Source: Flavicella sp042091695 (GTDB taxonomy: Bacteria > Bacteroidota > Bacteroidia > Flavobacteriales > Flavobacteriaceae). Taken from it: DNA of 64,000 bases. The stretch is taken from NCBI GenBank assembly GCA_042091695.1, contig JBELHA010000001.1, positions 1 to 64,000 of the forward strand. Direction: 5' to 3'. Shown one piece after another: positions 1 to 8,586 of this stretch (position 1 is the stretch's first letter; each line of letters opens with the position of its first letter). The translations under genes and the position numbers were made by a program. Below the pieces are notes generated by a model that worked only from the letters and a program-made list of their open reading frames with translations, was not told where the DNA came from and made no database searches.

Positions 1-71
1 TTGTAGTAAGAAGGTACTTGTGCAAATAATCCAATCGAAAACAAACACAACAAAAAGGTAATTTTTCTCAT
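1..71 (-). CDS. Secreted protein, 5' end only (possible endonuclease I-type)
   Basis: Leftward gene cut by the window edge; only its first 23 codons are present, starting at the ATG whose complement lies at 69-71. The translation is a signal peptide (MRKI, hydrophobic core TFLLCLFSIGLF, cleavage after AQ) followed by VPSYY. A mature N-terminus of the form (I/V)P-x-YY right after AQ is, from memory, common in flavobacterial secreted endonuclease I proteins, so a nuclease is one guess. The fragment is too short to prove it. Export is well supported; identity is not. Confidence 0.5.
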   Translation of the reverse strand, partial: MRKITFLLCLFSIGLFAQVPSYY

Positions 72-218
72 ATATAAGGGGAGTTAAAAAAATTTAAGTG
101 TGTAAATATAGTGCATCTAAAATTTTTATATGTAACCTTAATGTTATCAGTAATCTTAAATAATGGATATAAACAAATATTTATACGGATTATACCCCCT
201 AAAAACTCGTGGAATCCT

Positions 219-226
219 TATTTTTG
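219..226 (+). promoter_or_regulatory. Bacteroidota -7 promoter element
   Basis: TATTTTTG matches the Bacteroidota housekeeping consensus TAnnTTTG and lies 31 bases upstream of the ATG of the membrane protein at 258. I see no clear TTG at the -33 position, so the call rests on the -7 element and its placement. Confidence 0.45.
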
Positions 227-257
227 TACACGTTAAAAAGTTTCATCGAATTTGTTT

Positions 258-689
258 ATGTTAGCATTACATTCTTATTGGGCCTACCCATTGGTATTCA
301 TATGGATTGCAGCGCTCGCAAATGCATTCATTGGTTTTAGAAATCAAAAAAAATACCAATCTAAAGATCTATTGTTGGGTTTGTCTACCTTAATTTTTGC
401 ACACATACAGTTGTTTATTGGTTTAAGTTGGTACTTTATGTCTCCTATTTTCAAAGCAATGCAAGCTGTGGGAGTCGCTGAAATACTAGCCAATCCGGGG
501 AGTCGTTTTTTGGCTCTAGAACATCCGTTGACCATGCTTGCTGCGGTTACTTTACTCACTATAGGATGGTCTCGCCATAAAAAATCTGAAAACTCAAAAG
601 CAAAATTTAAAACAATTGCTATATACTACGGAATAGCCTTGTTCTTAGTGATCTTGAGAATACCATGGAAACAATGGTTGTTCAATTGA
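258..689 (+). CDS. Small four-helix membrane protein, function unknown
   Basis: A 143-residue protein with about four hydrophobic segments (roughly residues 7-25, 40-60, 85-103 and 117-136) and a basic linker between helices 3 and 4. It resembles conserved hypothetical membrane proteins of Bacteroidota that are sometimes labelled 'cytochrome b', but I see no convincing paired haem histidines. I chose the ATG at 258 over an in-frame TTG two codons upstream. It stands alone between a leftward secreted gene and the rightward lipid genes, with a promoter-like element at 219. No function is assigned. Confidence 0.75.
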   Translation: MLALHSYWAYPLVFIWIAALANAFIGFRNQKKYQSKDLLLGLSTLIFAHIQLFIGLSWYFMSPIFKAMQAVGVAEILANPGSRFLALEHPLTMLAAVTLLTIGWSRHKKSENSKAKFKTIAIYYGIALFLVILRIPWKQWLFN

Positions 690-748
690 GATAACATCTG
701 TACATTTGACCCTTCAGAGATACCTAAAAGTATACTATTTAAATAAAA

Positions 749-1492
749 ATGAAAACACTTCTTTCATATCCACTTTCCGTCCTTCATTATTTTATTTTTG
801 GATTTTTAATGCTCGTTTTTCAACCGATTCAATGGTTTTGTCACCGTGTATTTGGCTATACACCACACAAAAATTCTGTTGATATTTTGAATTACCTACT
901 ACATTGGAGTATGTATGTTTTGGGAACTAAAATTAAATTTGAATCGGAAGCACCTTTACCAAAAGATGTACCGCTCATCATTGTTTCCAATCACCAGAGT
1001 TCTTATGAGATCATTGCCATTACCTGGTACTTTAGAAAACACCATCCAAAATTTGTTTCAAAGATAGAATTAGGTTCAGGAATACCAAGTGTTTCCTATA
1101 ACCTAAAGCATGGTGGCTCTGTTTTAATTGATAGAAAAGATTCCAAACAGGCATTGACTGCACTTATTGAATTTGCAAAAAATATACAAAAGAACAATTG
1201 GTCAGCGGTTATTTTTCCTGAGGGAACTCGTAGTAGAAATGGGCAACCTAAATCATTTTCAATCAATGGTTTGAAGATGCTTGCCAAATATGCGCCAGAT
1301 GCACATATAGTTCCTTTGACAATTAACAATTCTTGGAAGTTAGTAGCAAAAGGTACGTTCCCTTTAGGAGTTGGAGTGCCAATGGAGTTTAAAGTTCATC
1401 AAGCGATCCCTGTTAATTCTATGCCATTTAACGATTTATTTGAAAAAGTAGAAAAAACAATTAAAAACTCAGTATATTTGCCCCTTAAATAA
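749..1492 (+). CDS. plsC: 1-acyl-sn-glycerol-3-phosphate acyltransferase (PlsC family)
   Basis: Predicted to acylate lysophosphatidic acid at sn-2 to give phosphatidic acid, at the inner face of the cytoplasmic membrane. It has 247 residues, the usual family size, with an N-terminal hydrophobic anchor (about 8-32). The acyltransferase box is NHQSSYE at 81-87, so the catalytic HX4D is HX4E here, and the acceptor-binding motif is FPEGTRS at 156-162. The next gene, an acyl-ACP desaturase, starts 17 bases downstream, suggesting a lipid operon. The family assignment is firm. The exact acceptor is not known; it could act on another lysolipid. Confidence 0.88.
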   Translation: MKTLLSYPLSVLHYFIFGFLMLVFQPIQWFCHRVFGYTPHKNSVDILNYLLHWSMYVLGTKIKFESEAPLPKDVPLIIVSNHQSSYEIIAITWYFRKHHPKFVSKIELGSGIPSVSYNLKHGGSVLIDRKDSKQALTALIEFAKNIQKNNWSAVIFPEGTRSRNGQPKSFSINGLKMLAKYAPDAHIVPLTINNSWKLVAKGTFPLGVGVPMEFKVHQAIPVNSMPFNDLFEKVEKTIKNSVYLPLK

Positions 1493-1509
1493 ATTTAACA
1501 AAATAACAA

Positions 1510-2508
1510 ATGTCTATATACAATGTGCGTAAGGAAGTGATGTTGACTCTTGAAAAAGATATAGAGACTACATTTGGTAAGTTTTTGATCAGCCCCGAAG
1601 AGATTTGGCAACCTACCGACTTCTTGCCTAACCCCCAGTCTGATTCTTTTATGGACGAAGTTCAGGAAATCAGAGAGCTATCGAAAGAACTTGACAATGA
1701 CTTTTGGATCTCCCTAGTAGGTGATATGATTACAGAAGAAGCATTGCCAACCTATGAATCTTGGTTACTAGACCTTGATGGTGTAGACCAACACGGTGAA
1801 GCTACAGGGAATGGATGGGCCAATTGGATCCGTCGTTGGACTGCTGAGGAGAATAGACATGGAGATGTATTGAATAAGTATATCTACTTGTCAGGTCGTG
1901 TAAATATGCGTGAAGTTGAAGTAACTACACAACATTTGATTGCCGATGGTTTTGATATTGGAACTTCTCGTGATCCTTACAAAACATTTATTTATACAAG
2001 TTTCCAGGAACTAGCAACTTATGTTTCTCACAACAATGTGGCAAAAATTGCTCGTAAAGCTGGAATGAAAGGCTTGGCTAAAATGTCTAAAATTATTGCC
2101 GGAGATGAAATGCGTCATCACTTAGCTTATGTGGAGTTTGTACGTCAAATATTTGCCGTAGACCCTAGTGAAATGATGGTTGCTTTTTGCGATATGATGA
2201 AATATAAAATTGAGATGCCTGCCATGTACTTGAGAGAGTCTTTTGGAAAAAAAGCATCTCTCTTTGATAAGTTTTCAGACGTAGCGCAACGTTCTGGTGT
2301 CTACTCTGCATTTGATTATATAGATATCTTACAAAAGTTAAACAATGCGTGGAGCATAGATAAGTTTACAAACCTAACACCCGAGGCAGATAAGGCAAGA
2401 AATTACTTGATGCGTCTACCGGATAGAATGAAGCGTATCGCAGAACGTATTGCTGTGCCAGATACAGAATACAACTTCAAATGGATGAATCCATTGGTGG
2501 TTAAATAA
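1510..2508 (+). CDS. Acyl-ACP desaturase (soluble di-iron, stearoyl-ACP desaturase type)
   Basis: Soluble di-iron enzyme that should introduce a cis double bond into acyl chains carried on ACP. The 332-residue protein has the paired ligand motifs of the family: EENRH at 113-117 and DEMRH at 199-203, with E77 in the earlier EEALP helix and E167 as further ligand candidates. Length and helical pattern match type 2 fatty acid desaturases. It follows plsC by 17 bases and ends at a strong terminator, so the two genes probably form one unit that makes and places unsaturated acyl chains. Double-bond position cannot be read from sequence. Confidence 0.9.
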   Translation: MSIYNVRKEVMLTLEKDIETTFGKFLISPEEIWQPTDFLPNPQSDSFMDEVQEIRELSKELDNDFWISLVGDMITEEALPTYESWLLDLDGVDQHGEATGNGWANWIRRWTAEENRHGDVLNKYIYLSGRVNMREVEVTTQHLIADGFDIGTSRDPYKTFIYTSFQELATYVSHNNVAKIARKAGMKGLAKMSKIIAGDEMRHHLAYVEFVRQIFAVDPSEMMVAFCDMMKYKIEMPAMYLRESFGKKASLFDKFSDVAQRSGVYSAFDYIDILQKLNNAWSIDKFTNLTPEADKARNYLMRLPDRMKRIAERIAVPDTEYNFKWMNPLVVK

Positions 2509-2515
2509 CACTAGA

Positions 2516-2542
2516 AACCTGCTATTATTAGCAGGTTTTTTT
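2516..2542. terminator. Bidirectional intrinsic terminator
   Basis: Perfect 9-bp stem (AACCTGCTA, 2516-2524, with its complement at 2529-2537) and a 4-base loop, followed by a T run. It lies between the convergent desaturase and epimerase genes. Confidence 0.9.
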
Positions 2543-2544
2543 GT

Positions 2545-3414
2545 TTACTGATGAACTTCTATACTGTAGTTAGCAGTAAATATTTTTTCTTTTTCTAAAG
2601 AAATGATGCCTTCTTTCCTGGCGAGTTCTTGGGTGCTGTGAATACTATCAGCAATGCCCAACCAAGGTTCTATACATACAAAAGGAGCATTGGGCTTGGA
2701 CCAAATCCCTAAATAAGGAAAACCATCGTAGCGAAGTGTGACAAGTTTGCCTTCTTCAGCATGACTTAGGGTTACTGCCTTTGAATTCATGTGCTTAAAC
2801 ACCAAAGCATCTTTGTCAAATATTGCTGCGTGTAAATCCAAGGTATTGCTTTTTTCCAAAACTGCCGAAGTGTGCTCTCCAATAAGTCCTCCTTCTATCA
2901 AGTGTGTTGCTACTGTTTCTGTTTTTTCAAATACCAAGCTATTGTTTTCATAACTTTCCTGTGTATCTAGTAGAGAACATTTGAATGCAGGGTGTTCACC
3001 TAGTGAAAATAACAGCTGTTTTGTTCCCGTATTCACGACGGTATGTTTGATATGTATTGTCGATTCTTCGATTTTATATTCGGTTTGAAATTCAAAGTCA
3101 AACGGATATATTTCTAGGGTTTCCGGACTACTTTTTAAAGAAAAAATAACGCTACTGTCCGTTTGTGAAAGCAGTTCTATTTGTGAACTTTTCCTAAAAA
3201 AACCATGTTGTTTCATGGTGTAACTTTTTCCTTCGTGTTGGTAGCTGTCGTTTTTCAATCTTCCGACAATCGGAAATAATACAGGTGCTTGTCCTCCCCA
3301 ATATTCAGGGTTTCCTTCCCACAAATACTCTTTTCCTTTTGCTTGGATACTTGTGAGAGACCCACCGCTTTGAGTGAGTCGAATTTGTATAAAATCGTTT
3401 TTTAATTCAATCAT
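2545..3414 (-). CDS. Aldose 1-epimerase-like (mutarotase superfamily) protein
   Basis: A 289-residue galactose-mutarotase-fold protein of the LacX/YihR-like branch. Conserved signatures are FPIVGRLKN (47-55), MKQHGF with likely catalytic H70, LGEHPAF with H141, and CIEPWLG with E249 as candidate base. Such proteins interconvert anomers of free or phosphorylated aldoses in the cytoplasm; the substrate is unknown. I chose the ATG at 3414, because a longer reading from 3465 would run back into the upstream amidase gene. The 16-base gap to that gene suggests it is last in the proline operon. A metabolic link to proline is not evident. Confidence 0.82.
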   Translation of the reverse strand: MIELKNDFIQIRLTQSGGSLTSIQAKGKEYLWEGNPEYWGGQAPVLFPIVGRLKNDSYQHEGKSYTMKQHGFFRKSSQIELLSQTDSSVIFSLKSSPETLEIYPFDFEFQTEYKIEESTIHIKHTVVNTGTKQLLFSLGEHPAFKCSLLDTQESYENNSLVFEKTETVATHLIEGGLIGEHTSAVLEKSNTLDLHAAIFDKDALVFKHMNSKAVTLSHAEEGKLVTLRYDGFPYLGIWSKPNAPFVCIEPWLGIADSIHSTQELARKEGIISLEKEKIFTANYSIEVHQ

Positions 3415-3430
3415 AATAGTAGCCTGTGTT

Positions 3431-4216
3431 TCAATCTTGTTCCAATTTAAAATGATCACAATCATTTAAAAAAGGATATTTTTTTCGCGTTGCAACTAAT
3501 GTTTTTTTTAGGAGTAGGTGGGTTGAAATACTTTCTGTTTGATTCTTTTCTAGAAATATTTCTTCACCCATTGGATCAATGATTTGCGTATGTCCCTCAT
3601 ATTGTAAACCATTTTTATCGGACCCTATGCGATTGATTCCTACGGTATAGCAGACATTCTCTATGGCTCTTGCTTTTAATAGTGTGTTCCAAGCAAGGCT
3701 TCTTTCTGCAGGCCAATTGGCCACATAAAGTGCAACATCATAGTCTTCTGTATTTCTACTCCATACTGGAAAACGTAAATCGTAACATACAAAAGGAGCA
3801 ATTTTCCATCCCTTGTACTCAAATATCAAACGGTGTGTTCCCGCTGTATAGTGTTTGTCTTCACCAGCAAAGCTAAACAAGTGTTTTTTGTCATAATGAA
3901 CGTAAGCACCGGAACTATGTACAAACACAAAGCGATTAAAGTATTGCTCGTTTTCTTCTATAACCAAACTACCTGCAATCGCTGTGTTGTAATGTTTAGC
4001 GATACTTTGCATCCACTGAAGGGTATGACCTTCCATAGTTTCAGCACTTTTCTGAGGTGTCATGATAAAACCGGTATTGAACATTTCAGGTAGGAGTATC
4101 AAATCTGTAGGTGTTGCAATACTTGCAATCATTTCCTCAATTGATTGAAGGTTTGCTGTAGTATTTTTCCATATCGGATTGCTTTGAACCAACGTAATTG
4201 AGAGCGTTTCTTTCAT
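3431..4216 (-). CDS. Nitrilase-family amidohydrolase (YafV/omega-amidase type)
   Basis: Carbon-nitrogen hydrolase of 261 residues. The Glu-Lys-Cys triad is visible: E44 in LLPEMF, K110 in YDKKHLF and C144 in FVCYDLRFP. The close match of these blocks to YafV/Nit2 suggests omega-amidase activity, removing the amide from alpha-ketoglutaramate or alpha-ketosuccinamate to repair transamination by-products. It lies 31 bases after proA and 16 bases before the epimerase gene, all leftward, so it is probably co-transcribed with proBA. A glutamate-pool link is plausible but inferred. Confidence 0.85.
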   Translation of the reverse strand: MKETLSITLVQSNPIWKNTTANLQSIEEMIASIATPTDLILLPEMFNTGFIMTPQKSAETMEGHTLQWMQSIAKHYNTAIAGSLVIEENEQYFNRFVFVHSSGAYVHYDKKHLFSFAGEDKHYTAGTHRLIFEYKGWKIAPFVCYDLRFPVWSRNTEDYDVALYVANWPAERSLAWNTLLKARAIENVCYTVGINRIGSDKNGLQYEGHTQIIDPMGEEIFLEKNQTESISTHLLLKKTLVATRKKYPFLNDCDHFKLEQD

Positions 4217-4247
4217 TCGATATAGTTTTTAATTTGTACTTTTTTTG

Positions 4248-5501
4248 TTAAGAACGTATTTGACCATTCCCGCGAACGATCCATTTATACGTCGTTATTT
4301 CTTCCAAGGCCATCGGTCCTCTTGCATGCAATTTTTGTGTACTGATTCCTATTTCAGCCCCCAATCCAAACTGTGCCCCATCTGTAAAAGCGGTTGAGGT
4401 GTTTGCATAGACTGCAGCGGCATCTACTTCGTTGAGGTATTTTTCTATAACCACGGAGTCCTCAGCAACAATAGCCTCGCTGTGTTTGGAGCTGTATGCA
4501 GCAATATGTGTCAAGGCTTCTGAAACATCACTTACGGTCTTTATTGCCATTTTATTGGATAAAAATTCCGTTCCAAAGTGGCTTGTATCGGCTTCTTGTA
4601 ATAAGTCAGATGGGTAGTTTCCCACAAGTATTTTAAATGCAGCTTGATCTGCAAATATCTGAGTTTCTTTAGCAATAAGTCGATCTGTTATTTTAGTTAA
4701 TATAGAAAGTTTCTCTTTGTGGATTAACAAACAATCGAGTGCATTACAAACACTGACCCTTCTAGTTTTGGCATTGCAAACAATGGAAGCTGCTTTCTCA
4801 GTATCTGCACTCGCATCGACATAGGTGTGAACGATACCCGCTCCTGTTTCAATTACAGGAACTTTGGCGTTGTCTCGTACATAATTGATCAGTCCTTGGG
4901 ATCCTCTAGGAATGATTATATCTACATAAGCAGTTGCTTGCAGCATTTCGGTAGTCGCTTGACGATCTGTAGGTAATAGCGCTACAACATTAGGATTTAT
5001 ATGGTGTTTTATAAGTACCTCTTGAATTAAAGTTACGATGGCTTTGTTGGAATATGCAGCATCGCTCCCCCCTTTTAAAATACAGGCGTTTTGAGTTTGA
5101 AAACAAAGTGAAAAAACATCAAAAGAAACATTAGGTCTCGCTTCGTATATAATACCAATAACTCCCATGGGTACACGTACCTTAGAAATATCCAAACCGT
5201 TGTCTAGCGTTTTTTGAGCCAGTATATTACCCACGGGACTTTGCAACGCAGCAACATTCAAAATATCTTGCGCAATTCCTTCAATACGTTCTTCAGTCAA
5301 TAAAAGGCGATCGAATTTAGGGTCCTTAGAATCCATACGATCGAGGTCCTTTTTATTTTCTTCTAAAATGTAGGGGGTTCTTTCGATGGCTACCTTTGCA
5401 ATTTCCTTCAAAACCGCTTGGCTCTGTTCGGGTTTTATAGAAAGAAGGGTTCTACTTGCTATCTGAACCTCTTTTAAGGTGTTTTCGATTGAATTTTTCA
5501 T
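4248..5501 (-). CDS. proA: Gamma-glutamyl phosphate reductase
   Basis: Second step of proline synthesis: NADPH-dependent reduction of gamma-glutamyl phosphate to glutamate-5-semialdehyde. The protein has 417 residues, the same as the E. coli enzyme, and shows the aldehyde-dehydrogenase-like layout with catalytic cysteine in the VCNALDC block near residue 250 and the conserved MGVIGIIYEARPNV segment. It starts 13 bases after proB, in the usual order. Start is the ATG at 5501. No unusual substitution was noticed. Confidence 0.95.
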   Translation of the reverse strand: MKNSIENTLKEVQIASRTLLSIKPEQSQAVLKEIAKVAIERTPYILEENKKDLDRMDSKDPKFDRLLLTEERIEGIAQDILNVAALQSPVGNILAQKTLDNGLDISKVRVPMGVIGIIYEARPNVSFDVFSLCFQTQNACILKGGSDAAYSNKAIVTLIQEVLIKHHINPNVVALLPTDRQATTEMLQATAYVDIIIPRGSQGLINYVRDNAKVPVIETGAGIVHTYVDASADTEKAASIVCNAKTRRVSVCNALDCLLIHKEKLSILTKITDRLIAKETQIFADQAAFKILVGNYPSDLLQEADTSHFGTEFLSNKMAIKTVSDVSEALTHIAAYSSKHSEAIVAEDSVVIEKYLNEVDAAAVYANTSTAFTDGAQFGLGAEIGISTQKLHARGPMALEEITTYKWIVRGNGQIRS

Positions 5502-5514
5502 GGGTATTATGTTT

Positions 5515-6594
5515 TTATTTTGAATCTAAAACTAAGTAGTTGTAATGAACGATTGGTTGTTGGCCTTTTTGACCGATTAGTGAATTTGCTTCTTTTGAGT
5601 CGAATGCAACTTTTCCAAGACCAATTTTGTTTTGTTCAGAGTCTACAATATTGACAACATCTCCTTTTTTAAAAGCACCTCTTATTGCAATGACTCCAAC
5701 CATGAGCAAGCTATTCGCTTTTGTCGACATCAGTGCTTCTTTGGCTCCATCATTGATGCTAATTTGGGCTTTGGAAAAATCACCCGCATGGGCTACCCAT
5801 TTTTTTACAGGAGAAACTGGATTTGCATTGGCTTTGAAATACGTACCTGTCTCTTTGTTTAATAGTGCATTGACTATATTGTCTTTGCGTCCATTACCAA
5901 TATATACATCGATTCCTAGATCCGAAGTTTTCATTGCTGTATTTGCTTTGCTAAACATACCACCTCGTCCAAATTCAGATTTGATATCAGAGACAGCATT
6001 TTCTAAATCGATCAATGACGCATTGAAATCACGAATTAATGTTGCGTTAGGTTCTTTAGGGTGGGCAGTAAAAATACCATCTACATTGGTAAGTAGTAAT
6101 AGGCTATCAACATTCAGCATTGCTGCGACCAACCCAGACAATTCATCATTGTCGGTAAACATCAATTCTGTTATAGAAACCACATCATTTTCATTGATAA
6201 TTGGTGTGACATTGCTTTTGAGAAGACCATCCAAACAGTTTTTAATGTTGAGGTAATGTTGACGCGTACGAAAAGATTCTTTTGTTACCAGTACCTGTGC
6301 ACAGGTTTCATTGTGTTGTTTAAAAAGCTCTCGATAGGTGTGCATCAATTCTGTTTGACCCACCGCAGCGAGCATTTGTCTTTTTGTAATGGTGTCGAGG
6401 TGTTCGTAGTTGTTGGCAACACTTCTTCCTGCGGCTACAGCTCCAGAAGAAACCAAAATAACCTGATAACCTGTAGATTTCAGACTTGCAATCTGAGACA
6501 CAAGTTGCCCCATTCTTTTTTTATCGGGCAAACCAGAGGCAAGTGTGAGTACATTTGAACCTATTTTGACAACTATTTTTTTGGTGATAGACAT
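5515..6594 (-). CDS. proB: Glutamate 5-kinase
   Basis: Phosphorylates the gamma-carboxyl of glutamate, the first committed and usually proline-inhibited step of proline synthesis. The N-terminal amino-acid kinase domain (about 1-255) opens with IVVKIGSNVL and contains the conserved SSGAVAAG and NENDVV blocks. The C-terminal part (about 268-355) is a PUA domain, as in the long E. coli form. The protein has 359 residues. It is first in a leftward operon with proA, the amidase and the epimerase. The region upstream (6595-6650) holds a 7-of-8 match to the -7 element (TACTTTAG on the minus strand). Confidence 0.95.
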   Translation of the reverse strand: MSITKKIVVKIGSNVLTLASGLPDKKRMGQLVSQIASLKSTGYQVILVSSGAVAAGRSVANNYEHLDTITKRQMLAAVGQTELMHTYRELFKQHNETCAQVLVTKESFRTRQHYLNIKNCLDGLLKSNVTPIINENDVVSITELMFTDNDELSGLVAAMLNVDSLLLLTNVDGIFTAHPKEPNATLIRDFNASLIDLENAVSDIKSEFGRGGMFSKANTAMKTSDLGIDVYIGNGRKDNIVNALLNKETGTYFKANANPVSPVKKWVAHAGDFSKAQISINDGAKEALMSTKANSLLMVGVIAIRGAFKKGDVVNIVDSEQNKIGLGKVAFDSKEANSLIGQKGQQPIVHYNYLVLDSK

Positions 6595-6660
6595 GCTGAT
6601 ATACAGTGTATTATTCGTGTGCTCTAAAGTACAAATTTGTAATGAAAATCAGTCTTTTTT

Positions 6661-6697
6661 GTAAAAACAAAATGCCTTTCTTTAAAAGAAAGGCATT
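6661..6697 (-). terminator. Intrinsic terminator of the downstream lipoprotein gene
   Basis: Perfect 11-bp inverted repeat (6671-6681 and 6687-6697, core GCCTTTCT). On the minus strand it is followed by a T-rich tract (6661-6670). It ends transcription of the lipoprotein gene at 6720-7568. Confidence 0.85.
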
Positions 6698-6719
6698 GCA
6701 TCTACATATTGTAACTATC

Positions 6720-7568
6720 TTACTCAATATGATTATTACTCAAGTCGAATACATCAAAACGTTCTAACTCAGTGTCCAGTTCTAGAACATATTTCACAAA
6801 TCCTACTTGAGTATTATTTGTGTTGTACAAGGCATATTCAATGCTGTATTCTCCTGATTCACCTGTCTGTATCGCATTTATGATTTCGTTAAAATCAGTA
6901 CTGTTTGCTTTCATATCAAAATGATAGCTATCTTCGTTGGTGGCAAACTCAATTTTGTACAATAAATCTAACTCCGGTATCAATTCTTCAAGATTTTCAA
7001 TAGCTATATTTTCATCGATTTCTACATCTAAAGCTAGATTGGCGTAACTTCCTTTCAAGATTTCAAATTGAGCGTCTTCAATCTTTAAATTCCCATATAT
7101 ATCTGTAGCTTCAGAAAAAGAGGCGTTTGTTGTTGAAATTTCCATTGAAATTAAGGATTCAGAGAAAAGATGGTATGCTCTATTATTTCCGGTTGTTTTT
7201 TGTTCTGCAAATAGATAATAGCCTTTTGGATTCAAAAAAATATCACAACTCGTAATTTCATTCATATCTACATCGTAATAATTTTCAATCACTTCCAGAG
7301 TAAAACCATTTTCGGTGTAATTGAATATTTGTTCATGACTGCATGAATTGTAGTTTTTATTTACTCTTTTAGAAACTAGATTAGAGAATTCTTCCGGTTT
7401 AAGATCTTGACTGTTAAGTCTTGATGTCTCAAGGTATTGTAGCTTTGACTTGATTGCAAGAAGTTCTTCTTTTGAAATAGGTGAATCTATAACCTCATTC
7501 TCTTCATTCGAATTACAAGAGAAAAGCAATGACAAATTCAGTAGTGTTACTAATAAAATCTTTTTCAT
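6720..7568 (-). CDS. Lipoprotein, paralogue A of a tandem pair
   Basis: A 282-residue predicted lipoprotein: MKKILLVTLLNLSLLFSC gives a lipobox with C18 as the lipidated residue. The acidic Ser/Glu/Asn-rich mature part matches no family I know. It is clearly homologous along its whole length to the neighbour at 7738-8571, sharing EQKTTGNNR, NEDSY-FDMK, TQVGFVKY and LERF in the same order. The pair looks like a recent local duplication. Each copy has its own terminator and about 160 bases of upstream sequence, so they are separate transcription units. Surface or periplasmic location is likely; function unknown. Confidence 0.8.
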   Translation of the reverse strand: MKKILLVTLLNLSLLFSCNSNEENEVIDSPISKEELLAIKSKLQYLETSRLNSQDLKPEEFSNLVSKRVNKNYNSCSHEQIFNYTENGFTLEVIENYYDVDMNEITSCDIFLNPKGYYLFAEQKTTGNNRAYHLFSESLISMEISTTNASFSEATDIYGNLKIEDAQFEILKGSYANLALDVEIDENIAIENLEELIPELDLLYKIEFATNEDSYHFDMKANSTDFNEIINAIQTGESGEYSIEYALYNTNNTQVGFVKYVLELDTELERFDVFDLSNNHIE

Positions 7569-7680
7569 AGGTGTTTTTTTAATGAATTATTTTTATAAAA
7601 ATAACAAAAACCAACACTTAAGTATCTGAATTCAAGTATTTTAAATGTGTATATACAAGTTTTTTTTTAAGTGTTGTTTT

Positions 7681-7718
7681 TATAAAAACAAAAAGCCTTT
7701 CCATATGGAAAGGCTTTT
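7681..7718 (-). terminator. Intrinsic terminator of lipoprotein paralogue B
   Basis: Perfect 12-bp stem (7691-7702 and 7707-7718, AAAAGCCTTTCC and complement) with loop ATAT. On the minus strand it is followed by TGTTTTTATA (7690-7681). It lies just downstream of the gene at 7738-8571. Confidence 0.88.
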
Positions 7719-7737
7719 GATCAATTGTTTATTTCTA

Positions 7738-8571
7738 CTATTCTATAAGTTGCTCATTTAAGTCGTATAATTCAAAACGTTCTAATCCAGTTTCATAGTC
7801 TTCAATATATTTTACAAAACCTACCTGACTGTTGGCAGAGTTGTATAATTTATACATAGCTGTATATTCATCTGCTGTCTCCTCAATTTCTTCCAGCATT
7901 GAGCTGTCAAGTTTCATGTCAAATCGATAGCTGTCCTCATTGGCGTCAAATCCAATTTTGTAGACTCCATTTACTTCGATATCACCAAAAATCTCATCGA
8001 TAGAAGAAATGTCGCTATCTAAATTCATCTTTATCAAAACGTTTAAAAAACTACCATCTAATATATTAAATGTAGCATCTTCAAATTTTAAAGTTCCATA
8101 CATATTTGAATCGACAGAGTTTTCTATCGTTGTCATCGTCATTTTAAGTCTTAACTTATCTTCAGAAAAAAGATGGTATTCTCGATTGTTTCCTGTTGTT
8201 TTTTGTTCCGTAAACAAGTAATAACCCGATGTCAGCATATTTGCTTCAGTATCACAATTGGTGATTTCCTTCATATTTGCATCGAAGTAGTTGTATGTAA
8301 TTTCGGTTGTGAATTCCCCAAGAGTCTCTGTGTACGATTCCTCATGTTGGCAAGATGGTCTGTTACTTTTACTTTGTTTGCTAAATAGACTGTTAGAATC
8401 AGTGTCTAATTCTATGTTGAATGAATCAAGTGCAGTAGTTTCTAAGATTGCTAGCTTTGAGCTGATCTCAATAAGTTCTTCTTGTGTCAGTTCTGTTGTT
8501 TTTATTTCATCTGAGGAACAAGAGAATAGTAAGAATGAACTTACAATTGCAAATAAAAATGTTTTTTTCAT
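7738..8571 (-). CDS. Lipoprotein, paralogue B of a tandem pair
   Basis: A 277-residue predicted lipoprotein (MKKTFLFAIVSSFLLFSC, C18 lipidated) homologous to the neighbour at 6720-7568. Shared segments include EQKTTGNNR, YLF-EQ, NEDSY-FDMK, SQVGFVKY and LERF near the C-terminus. No known domain was recognised. Its start codon lies 15 bases from a scaffold gap, and the 55 bases covering its start and leader recur on the other side of that gap. Further copies could therefore lie in the gap. Function unknown. Confidence 0.8.
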   Translation of the reverse strand: MKKTFLFAIVSSFLLFSCSSDEIKTTELTQEELIEISSKLAILETTALDSFNIELDTDSNSLFSKQSKSNRPSCQHEESYTETLGEFTTEITYNYFDANMKEITNCDTEANMLTSGYYLFTEQKTTGNNREYHLFSEDKLRLKMTMTTIENSVDSNMYGTLKFEDATFNILDGSFLNVLIKMNLDSDISSIDEIFGDIEVNGVYKIGFDANEDSYRFDMKLDSSMLEEIEETADEYTAMYKLYNSANSQVGFVKYIEDYETGLERFELYDLNEQLIE

Positions 8572-8586
8572 GAGGAGTATATTTAA
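8532..8586. repeat. 55-base repeat, left copy, abutting the gap
   Basis: These 55 bases cover the first 13 codons of the lipoprotein gene and its leader, and end exactly at the first N. They are identical to 8687-8741, which begin exactly at the last N. This is the pattern of two contig ends sharing one assembly k-mer. Confidence 0.9.

Noticed and set aside
5627..6256. Open frame of 209 codons on the plus strand
   Set aside because: Lies entirely antisense to proB, has no recognisable domain or promoter, and the proB frame is clearly coding.
7612..7677. 10-base inverted repeat (CAACACTTAA and complement) between the lipoprotein genes
   Set aside because: The arms are 46 bases apart in very AT-rich sequence and make neither a terminator nor a compact operator; chance is likely.
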